Part shown: piece after piece, positions 7,396 through 13,027 of the stretch | Position numbering within the stretch: position 1 is the first letter of the stretch | Layout of the letters: the number at the start of each line of letters is the position of its first letter | From: Nitrospirota bacterium | Lineage (GTDB): Bacteria; Nitrospirota; Nitrospiria; Nitrospirales; Nitrospiraceae | Assembly (NCBI GenBank): GCA_030684575.1 | Contig: JAUXVD010000015.1 | Location: 1-64,000 of the forward strand | Direction: 5' to 3' | Length of the DNA: 64,000 nucleotides | Made by a program: the position numbers and the translations under genes | The notes under the pieces: generated by a model | Database searches by the model: none | What the model was told of the DNA's origin: nothing | The model's input: the letters and a program-made list of their open reading frames with translations, nothing else

Positions 7396-7844
7396 GCTGA
7401 GCGCCTGGCCTCCTCCGGCGACATCCCGCGACGAGATTGCTTCAGATGTTGATAGGCGCGACGCAGAGGATCGGCCGTCACACGAGTCGTCCATAACCGT
7501 CGCAACGCAATCCCGATCTCCTGGCCAATCCGATCCTTCAAGCGAATCCCCCATACCTTCGGCGCGTCCGCGCTCGACCATTCCCGCATGCGGCTGCTCA
7601 TGCCCTCGCCATAGATCTGGCGCCGCAACGCCTTCGCTCGCAATCCTCGCATCTCATCCTCCTCTTCGATCGAGCCCCCGAACGGGGACTCCCAGAGTTC
7701 AATTTTTCGCACCAGCGCCGCATCGGCCAGTGCCTTGCAGGTACCGCAAATAATCAGATAGCAGGGCTGCGCATTCACCAGGATCGGGCGCGTAAAGAGC
7801 GGCACCGTCCACCCCAAGACCCCGCATCCATCACAGACCGCCAT
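7392..7844 (-). CDS. Cysteine-rich hypothetical protein, 150 aa
   Basis: The N-terminal region has CDGCGV and CYLIICGTCKAL, a likely zinc-ribbon fold. The C-terminal half is helical and basic (GQEIGIALRRLW, LRRAYQHLKQSRR). It could bind nucleic acid. It belongs to the leftward early operon. I do not recognise a family. Confidence 0.65.
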   Translation of the reverse strand: MAVCDGCGVLGWTVPLFTRPILVNAQPCYLIICGTCKALADAALVRKIELWESPFGGSIEEEDEMRGLRAKALRRQIYGEGMSSRMREWSSADAPKVWGIRLKDRIGQEIGIALRRLWTTRVTADPLRRAYQHLKQSRRGMSPEEARRSA

Positions 7845-7859
7845 GGCCGCCCCCTTTCG

Positions 7860-8009
7860 CTAGACCGTGAACAGCAAGGCCCCTAACACCACCGCCATCC
7901 CCGCCAGCACCAGCCCGCCGAACAGCTCACCAATCTGGATACTCGCCACAGGGAGACGGCGGTTGGGCCTGGGCGTCCGTCCGAATAGCCGAATCATCCG
8001 ACTCGCCAT
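7860..8009 (-). CDS. Small single-span membrane protein, about 49 aa
   Basis: Chosen start ATG 8009 has an AGGACGAGG-type ribosome site just upstream; 8024 is an alternative. A basic N-terminal half (RLFGRTPRPNRRLP) leads to a hydrophobic helix (LFGGLVLAGMAVVLGALLFTV). It overlaps the end of the 7927-8265 frame by about 80 bases in another frame, so one or both ends may be wrong. The function is unknown. Confidence 0.5.
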   Translation of the reverse strand: MASRMIRLFGRTPRPNRRLPVASIQIGELFGGLVLAGMAVVLGALLFTV

Positions 8010-8265
8010 TTCCTCGTCCTGCATCGGCAACCGTGACTCCCGCACCGTGAGTAGCATCCGCATGAGCAACCTCCATCCTGATCGTTAAGAGCGCCTTCCC
8101 GTCCCGAAACCCCTGCTCGAACCGTTGCTGTAAGTACAGGTCGGTGGAATAGGGAAAGTGGCAGGTCTCAAATCGTGCCGCCGCCCGCAGCCCCTGCCCC
8201 TCCGCCCCTTGCCCCGCCTCCAAGCGATCGCACTCGGCAATGCGCGCCAATAATCGTGCGTTCAT
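7927..8265 (-). CDS. Hypothetical protein, 112 aa
   Basis: ATGA overlap with the upstream gene supports the start. The first 70 residues (ARIAECDRLEAGQGAEGQGL, YLQQRFEQGFRDG) look coding. The C-terminal 35 residues are Asp/Pro-rich and overlap the small membrane protein frame. The function is unknown. Confidence 0.55.
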   Translation of the reverse strand: MNARLLARIAECDRLEAGQGAEGQGLRAAARFETCHFPYSTDLYLQQRFEQGFRDGKALLTIRMEVAHADATHGAGVTVADAGRGNGESDDSAIRTDAQAQPPSPCGEYPDW

Positions 8266-8540
8266 CGCCCCACCTGCTCAATCTCCGCCGCCGTCGACAG
8301 CAATTTCGCCACCATCCAGTTCTGCGGAATGCCGATGATGTCGTGCAGCACGGCCTGCGTGAGCGACCAGGCCCAGGCGATCCGCTGCAGCTCATCCGGC
8401 ACCGAAGCCAGCACTTCCCCACAGGCCTGCACCCAGCCGGGGAACCGATCCGCATCCCACGGCTTGATCTCGCCCGCCTGGCGCTCCAGATCTACCCGCA
8501 TCTCCGAGAGGCAATCGTGCTCGCGCAGCCGTGTCGTCAC
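8262..8540 (-). CDS. Hypothetical protein, 92 aa
   Basis: The GTG start at 8540 forms a GTGA overlap with the upstream stop. A longer frame back to 8894 is a shadow of upstream genes. The protein is helical, with WDADRFPGWVQACGEVLAS and WSLTQAVLHDIIGIPQNWM. The function is unknown; it lies directly downstream of an excisionase-like gene. Confidence 0.65.
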   Translation of the reverse strand: MTTRLREHDCLSEMRVDLERQAGEIKPWDADRFPGWVQACGEVLASVPDELQRIAWAWSLTQAVLHDIIGIPQNWMVAKLLSTAAEIEQVGR

Positions 8541-8833
8541 GATTGAACCGCCTTTCTCGTGAAAGGCCAATTCCGCGCCTTCTCTTTCAGATAGCCGACC
8601 ATGTCGATCGACTTCGGCGCCGCACTTGGTCTCGACACCATCACCGGCCCCTTCGGCAAGGCCGATACGACCTCGGCCCACACAAACCGCTTCACGGTGC
8701 CCACCAGGCGAAACGGAATGGCCCCCGCCGCCACCAATCGCCGCACCGAGCGCAGCGAGAGCCGGAGCCGAACCGCGAGTTCTTGGGGGGTAAGGAGATC
8801 GTCGGTGGCAGACATTGGCGGACACGATTTCAT
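8537..8833 (-). CDS. Excisionase/MerR-type helix-turn-helix protein
   Basis: 98 residues with an HTH_17-like motif: LLTPQELAVRLRLSLRSVRRLVAAGAIPFRL in register (start MSATDD possible), then VKRFVWAEV as the wing. Such proteins act as recombination directionality factors or small regulators, here plausibly paired with the integrase at 10650. The C-terminal 40 residues are basic. ATGA-coupled upstream. Whether it excises or regulates is inference. Confidence 0.75.
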   Translation of the reverse strand: MKSCPPMSATDDLLTPQELAVRLRLSLRSVRRLVAAGAIPFRLVGTVKRFVWAEVVSALPKGPVMVSRPSAAPKSIDMVGYLKEKARNWPFTRKAVQS

Positions 8834-9102
8834 TTGTCAGACACCTTTTCTGATTGTCTGCCAATCGCGCCCATGAGCGCCGAATGGCCGACATCGTCGC
8901 CTAGTCCGCCGGCCAACAACGCTCTAAGCTGGCCGTAGTAATCGAGGCGATAGGTGCCAATGCGAGAGAGATCGTTTTCAAAACAGCAGAGCGCGACTTC
9001 GTTGACGCTGACTCCCCGGCGCGTCGCCGCCGTCGTCAGATCAGCCAACAGTTCCTCGGGAAGGCGAAGCGTGATGCGTTCAGTGAGTTTCGGTCGTCCC
9101 AT
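8830..9102 (-). CDS. Ribbon-helix-helix (CopG/Arc-like) protein, 90 aa
   Basis: The N-terminal 45 residues fit the RHH fold: a short strand ERITLRLPEELLADL, then helix, then GVSVNEVALCCFENDLS. The C-terminal half is a helical extension. It is the second gene from the operon promoter, its ATG overlapping the previous stop (TGATG). A DNA-binding regulator of the element is the likely role. Confidence 0.75.
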   Translation of the reverse strand: MGRPKLTERITLRLPEELLADLTTAATRRGVSVNEVALCCFENDLSRIGTYRLDYYGQLRALLAGGLGDDVGHSALMGAIGRQSEKVSDK

Positions 9103-9284
9103 CAGGCCACCTGCCGTACTGAGGTGGCGAGATCCTGCTTCACGAGGAACTCACCATGCTTGGAGACAGACCGGCTCTGCTCAGCCGCGCGCGCCATGAA
9201 GGCCTCGACGAGTTCTCGCGTGGTGTAAATCTTGATGCAGGGCTGCTTCGATGTTTTCGAGTGGGGGTGTTTCGTGCGCTTCAT
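9102..9284 (-). CDS. Small ribbon-helix-helix-like regulator, 60 aa, first gene of operon
   Basis: The core, CIKIYTTRELVEAFMARAAEQ followed by RSVSKHGEFLVKQDLA, fits strand-helix-helix. The start at 9284 is preferred over 9317 because a consensus promoter ends about 10 bases upstream of it, which would make the message almost leaderless; the longer frame begins inside the -35 box. It may bind the inverted repeat over its own promoter. Confidence 0.65.
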   Translation of the reverse strand: MKRTKHPHSKTSKQPCIKIYTTRELVEAFMARAAEQSRSVSKHGEFLVKQDLATSVRQVA

Positions 9285-9285
9285 A

Positions 9286-9322
9286 ATGGGCGCATGATAG
9301 GCCCACGTTGCGCCCATGTCAA
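9286..9322 (-). promoter_or_regulatory. Sigma70 promoter with overlapping operator for the leftward operon
   Basis: On the minus strand TTGACA (9317-9322) and TATCAT (9294-9299) are separated by exactly 17 bases. A perfect inverted repeat ATGGGCGCA / TGCGCCCAT (9286-9294 and 9309-9317) overlaps the -35 end, the -10 end and the expected start point. A protein bound there would block RNA polymerase. The predicted transcript start lies within a few bases of the ATG at 9284. Confidence 0.75.
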
Positions 9323-9339
9323 GACCATTGCATAAAATA

Positions 9340-9355
9340 ATTCTAGACCTAGAAT
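9340..9355. promoter_or_regulatory. Palindrome ATTCTAG-AC-CTAGAAT, probable operator
   Basis: A perfect 7-bp inverted repeat with a 2-base centre lies between the leftward promoter and the ATG of the rightward gene at 9366. Its size and placement fit a dimeric regulator site. Candidates are the RHH proteins encoded on either side. Confidence 0.6.
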
Positions 9356-9365
9356 GGGCCTAGCT

Positions 9366-9641
9366 ATGACCGACAAGCACGAAAATGATAAGCCGCGGGA
9401 AGTAAAGGTATATTTCACGCCTTCCGAGCTTGATGCGATCGAATCCTTTCGGATGGAATCCACCACACTGAGGTCCCGCAATCATTTATTTCATGTTGCG
9501 ATCGACTACTACATGGAGATGGTCAAACGGAGCGGGGGCGTCTTAACTGGCAAGGGTTTTCCCGTACAAATGGCGGCGGAATCTCATGGGGAATATCGTA
9601 TCCGCGGGAGCACTGATCAGAAAAAGAAGGGCGGCTCCTAG
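9366..9641 (+). CDS. Ribbon-helix-helix-like protein, 91 aa, divergent from the operon
   Basis: Start ATG 9366 is preferred over 9354, which lies inside the palindrome. The protein has a charged N-terminus, strand VKVYFTPSELDAI, helix and RSRNHLFHVAIDYYMEMV, consistent with an RHH domain. It faces the leftward RHH genes across a 80-base control region, an arrangement like a phage genetic switch. The C-terminal tail ends in KKKGG. Confidence 0.65.
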   Translation: MTDKHENDKPREVKVYFTPSELDAIESFRMESTTLRSRNHLFHVAIDYYMEMVKRSGGVLTGKGFPVQMAAESHGEYRIRGSTDQKKKGGS

Positions 9642-9657
9642 TTCTAGCGCTGGGCTA

Positions 9658-9783
9658 GTGGCATTGGTGGGCGGGCAACATCACAGCGTCGTCGAGAAGT
9701 CACACCGGTACAAGTACTGTCCTCGGCATCAGCAGGCGCTCATCGATGGCACCTATTGCGAGACCTGTCCACTCAATCGATAG
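9658..9783 (+). CDS. Possible small zinc-ribbon protein, about 41 aa
   Basis: The frame reads from ATG 9586 or GTG 9658. Only the C-terminal part looks real: YKYCPRHQQALIDGTYCETC, a C-x2-H...C-x2-C pattern. The upstream part overlaps the previous gene's end. It precedes the cytochrome gene closely. The function is unknown. Confidence 0.35.
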   Translation: MALVGGQHHSVVEKSHRYKYCPRHQQALIDGTYCETCPLNR

Positions 9784-9790
9784 GACGATC

Positions 9791-10237
9791 ATGGCCTTCT
9801 TCCTCGTCATCATACTGAGTCTGCTTGCACCGGGATGCGTGGCGCAGAACGCCGCCGATATTCGCGCGAAGAAATTCGCTCAACGCAGCGCCACACCTAC
9901 ACCGATCGCGATCAATACACGTACGTGCGCGAGCGATTCCTTGGAGCTGGCTCGTATGGGTAAATTTCTGTATCAAGGGAAAGCGGTCTGCTCGGGATGT
10001 CATGGCAGGGAAGGCAAGGGAGACGGAGACCCGGCTTCCCTGCAGCTGATGAACCCAAAACCAACAGACCTCAGCAATGACGCCATGCTAAAGCACCGAA
10101 CCGACGAAGCACGATATTCGGCCATTCGTCATGGCATCCCAGGAACCGCCATGCCCCCATTCCGTGGGCATCTGACCGATCAGGAAACTCGCCTGATCAT
10201 CGAATACCTGGAAGTCCTTCGAACTGGACAGTGCTGA
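9791..10237 (+). CDS. Class I c-type cytochrome lipoprotein, 148 aa
   Basis: The N-terminus MAFFLVIILSLLAPGC is a lipoprotein signal with Cys at about residue 16. A single heme site CSGCH is followed by GREGKGDGDPASL, and the distal methionine is probably in TAMPPFRGHLTDQE, the standard mono-heme cytochrome c layout. It would be exported, heme-loaded by the cytochrome c maturation system and anchored in the membrane as an electron carrier. It is unusual cargo for a mobile element; it sits between the regulatory switch and the integrase and ends before a strong terminator. Confidence 0.9.
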   Translation: MAFFLVIILSLLAPGCVAQNAADIRAKKFAQRSATPTPIAINTRTCASDSLELARMGKFLYQGKAVCSGCHGREGKGDGDPASLQLMNPKPTDLSNDAMLKHRTDEARYSAIRHGIPGTAMPPFRGHLTDQETRLIIEYLEVLRTGQC

Positions 10238-10269
10238 GGAGCGATTATGCGTAGAGCGGCCCTCACCTA

Positions 10270-10305
10270 GGCACTGACTCGACTACTTGAGTCAGTGCCA
10301 TTTTT
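10270..10305 (+). terminator. Rho-independent terminator after the cytochrome gene
   Basis: A perfect 11-bp stem, GGCACTGACTC / GAGTCAGTGCC, with an 8-base loop is followed by ATTTTT. It lies 33 bases after the cytochrome stop and separates it from the lipoprotein and integrase genes. Confidence 0.9.
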
Positions 10306-10322
10306 ACTGAGTAGGGTATTTT

Positions 10323-10646
10323 ATGTGGCATATCATGCTAGTGGTGGCGGCGCTCTTCACGTTCCCTGGCTGCATCAATATGACGACGAATCTGCAGCCG
10401 ATTGACCAGACGGTGCGAGCCGTCGTACAGGGGCACGATTGCATCCCGATCATCTTCGGCATCGGCATCGGTGTCAATACGGTTGAACAGGCCAAAATAG
10501 CCGATCTGCATCGCGCCACGGAGAGCCGGCTCGACGAGGGAGTTCCCGTCACCACGCCAATCACGCGCGTCCGAAGCATTGCCCTCACGGATATGCAATT
10601 CCTCATGTTCGGTGAGCGCTGCCTCGATGTCGAGGGCGAGCCGTAG
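10323..10646 (+). CDS. TRL-like lipoprotein, 107 aa
   Basis: The N-terminus MWHIMLVVAALFTFPGC is a lipobox with Cys at residue 17. The central part (CIPIIFGIGIGVNTVEQAK, then ADLHRATES) resembles the small TRL-like lipoprotein family, in which a glycine-rich G-x-G core is followed by an alanine-rich helix. The C-terminal half has ITRVRSIALTDMQFLMFGERC. Members are envelope lipoproteins without a settled function. It ends 3 bases before the integrase start, so the two are likely co-transcribed. Confidence 0.65.
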   Translation: MWHIMLVVAALFTFPGCINMTTNLQPIDQTVRAVVQGHDCIPIIFGIGIGVNTVEQAKIADLHRATESRLDEGVPVTTPITRVRSIALTDMQFLMFGERCLDVEGEP

Positions 10647-10649
10647 CCG

Positions 10650-11747
10650 ATGGCCCTCCCCCGCAACCCCGATCGCGGCCTCTATGCTCGCGTGAATGTT
10701 CACGGTGAGGAGCGCTGGTACGTGCGCATCGCGGTCAATGGCCGGATGCGCACCTTCGCTCCACATGGCGGTTTTCCCGCCGAGAAGGAAGCGCGGGAAT
10801 TTCTCGACAACACCCGTGCCGATATCCGCAGGGGGAAATTCTTCCCCGACTCCTTCACGCGCCAAGTCCTGCCCCTCAAGGCGCTTCTTGAGCAGCAAGA
10901 AAAACGGCGCCGGAACACACCCAACAGCAAGAACGATGCGCAGTATCAGACCTGGTGGATCCAGCACTACGGCCAGCGCGACCTGCGGACGCTCGACCCG
11001 GCCCTCATCGATGAGGCGAGACGGCAATTAGAGACCGACAAGAAACGTCCGCAGACCATCCATCACTATCTCAAGTTCCTCCGCCACGCACTCAACCTCG
11101 CCATCCGGGACGAGCAGCTCGACCGTTCCCCGTTTCAACGTGTCAAGTTGCCACCGGTCCACAATCTGCGCGAGCGGTTTTATTCCATGAAAGAACGCAG
11201 GGCCCTCTATGCGGCGCTGGGGCCCATCTGGCGGGAGGCGGCGGAACTGGCAGGACTCACCGGCCTCCGTTGGTCGGAGCAGTTCGGGCTCGAACGCAGC
11301 CGCGTGAACGTGAAGGCGGGCCATCTCGTGCTGGCGACCACCAAGGCCGGACGGCCACAGACCAGGCTGCTCAATACTCGAGCCCGAGAACTCTGCCGGA
11401 TCCAACTGAAACGCGCGGGCACAAGCCGCTGGCTCTATCCCAACCAGACCAAGACCGGCCCGATCGACTATGCCAATTTCCGGAAACGCATCTGGCTCCC
11501 CGCCTGTGAGGCCGCAGGCTTGACGAACGCGAGGTGGAACGACTGGCGGCACACGTTCGGCAGCGATCTCACGATGGCGGGCCATTCCGACCGCACCGTG
11601 GCCCATCTCCTCGGCCATACCAGCACGCAAATGGTCAAACGGTACGCCCACCTCGCGCCGAGCCACCTGAAGGAAGCCGTCGAAGGGTTGGGCACTGCGA
11701 AGCAACTGCAAACTCGCCGACCATCCAAAAAGCGGAAGTCGTTGTAA
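10650..11747 (+). CDS. int: Tyrosine recombinase/integrase
   Basis: 365 residues: an N-terminal arm-type region (RGLYARVNVHGEERWYVRI), a SAM-like core-binding domain (about 70-165) and the catalytic domain. Visible catalytic parts are Arg in TGLRWSEQFG (about 205), WNDWRHTFGS (about 300), LLGHTSTQ (about 325) and nucleophile Tyr in KRYAHLAP. The box-II His of the usual HxLRH is Asn here (NDWRH). It would integrate and, with an excisionase, excise the element at the adjoining tRNA-Arg 3' end, 14 bases downstream. Confidence 0.95.
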   Translation: MALPRNPDRGLYARVNVHGEERWYVRIAVNGRMRTFAPHGGFPAEKEAREFLDNTRADIRRGKFFPDSFTRQVLPLKALLEQQEKRRRNTPNSKNDAQYQTWWIQHYGQRDLRTLDPALIDEARRQLETDKKRPQTIHHYLKFLRHALNLAIRDEQLDRSPFQRVKLPPVHNLRERFYSMKERRALYAALGPIWREAAELAGLTGLRWSEQFGLERSRVNVKAGHLVLATTKAGRPQTRLLNTRARELCRIQLKRAGTSRWLYPNQTKTGPIDYANFRKRIWLPACEAAGLTNARWNDWRHTFGSDLTMAGHSDRTVAHLLGHTSTQMVKRYAHLAPSHLKEAVEGLGTAKQLQTRRPSKKRKSL

Positions 11748-11761
11748 GTGGTTGATTTATT

Positions 11762-11838
<77 letters not shown>

Positions 11839-12334
11839 ACTCTATTTATCAATCACTGATGTGCAGAGTAATCGGCCATGGTCTCGACAACTGTTCCCAG
11901 CTTGTTCGCCTGGAGGTATTTGTGAACCTTTTGCGCTGCTTGCGTCAAGCCCCGCTCACGCGAGGGATTATACCGGCCTAGAATCTAAATTCCCACATGC
12001 CTGCGCATCAGCCAGGTACCACGGGAAAATAGACTGCGCATGCTCTGTCGGGACAGGAACGGTCCGGAAAGGACATGACCCTGGCCGCCCCCTCCGTCAC
12101 TCGTTACCGAGGCTGACATAGCCGCGCCCAAGACTGCCACGGCGAGCCAGCCGGTGAAGGAAGCCTCACAAAAAGCGGCCTATCTTGCATCCGGGATCTA
12201 CCTATCAAATGAAGCAGCGTGCGAACGATTTTTTACGCAGATGAATACCTCTCCATCATTGATCCGACTCACACCCGTGATATACTTGACCGCGATACGT
12301 TGCATATCCCGACCGATCGAACCGGGAAAGGTAG
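11839..12334. other. Non-coding gap between tRNA-Arg and lipoprotein gene
   Basis: About 500 bases without a convincing gene. The frames present show no conserved motif or ribosome site. It may hold the promoter of the 12335 gene, but no clear box stands out. Confidence 0.5.
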
Positions 12335-12985
12335 ATGATGCTCATCACGACCATGTTTCCAGGCCAAGCCCTTGTGTCCCTCCTCCTCAGTCTGCTGATG
12401 CTTGCAACCACGTCATGCGACACCCTGGACGCACTCACGGAAAGCACAAAAGAGAAGATGCTTGAGAACAAGGAAGCGCTAATCGGCAGCCTCGCCGGCG
12501 GCACAGCAGGTGCGACGATTGGGGGCCTGGCCGGGAAGAAAAAAGGAGCCATCATCGGGGGAACCGTCGGCCTCGTATCCGGTGGGCTGATTGGAAACTA
12601 CTACGCCAAACGAGAGCGCGATCGGACTCAAACGACGGCCTCCGTTGGGTATCGCCCCGAACAAGGCAACATTCTGACGATCAGCGACACACTGGCATCG
12701 CCCTCTGTTGCCAAACAGGGAGACTCCGTAAAGATCAATGCCAAGTACACCATCCTCAGACCAGACGAAAACAAGGCGACCATCAAGGAAACACGTGAGA
12801 TCCGTTATAATGGAACAGTCGTGGACACACAAACAGCCGAAATTCAGCTGGATCAGGGTGTGCAGAACATTACCTGGGAATATCCCATCTCCCGTGAAGC
12901 CAAATCCGGCAACTACCAAGTCTTAACCACCGTCGCCATCGATGACAAAAACGCTGCAGCCACAGCCACGTTTTCGATTAAATAA
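12335..12985 (+). CDS. Glycine-zipper outer-membrane-type lipoprotein, 216 aa
   Basis: Signal peptide with lipobox (LLMLATTSC, Cys near residue 28; ATG 12338 is an equal start). Residues 45-90 form a glycine zipper: GSLAGGTAGATIGGLAG, then GAIIGGTVGLVSGGLIG, probably membrane-inserted. The C-terminal 110 residues are a beta-rich domain (VKINAKYTILRPDE, ITWEYPISREAKSGNYQ), like proteins that assist envelope integrity. It lies 42 bases before the caspase-like gene on the same strand and is likely co-expressed with it. Confidence 0.8.
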   Translation: MMLITTMFPGQALVSLLLSLLMLATTSCDTLDALTESTKEKMLENKEALIGSLAGGTAGATIGGLAGKKKGAIIGGTVGLVSGGLIGNYYAKRERDRTQTTASVGYRPEQGNILTISDTLASPSVAKQGDSVKINAKYTILRPDENKATIKETREIRYNGTVVDTQTAEIQLDQGVQNITWEYPISREAKSGNYQVLTTVAIDDKNAAATATFSIK

Positions 12986-13027
12986 GTCTGTCGGTCGTTG
13001 CTCCACCGCTTTTCAGCAGGTCATCCT

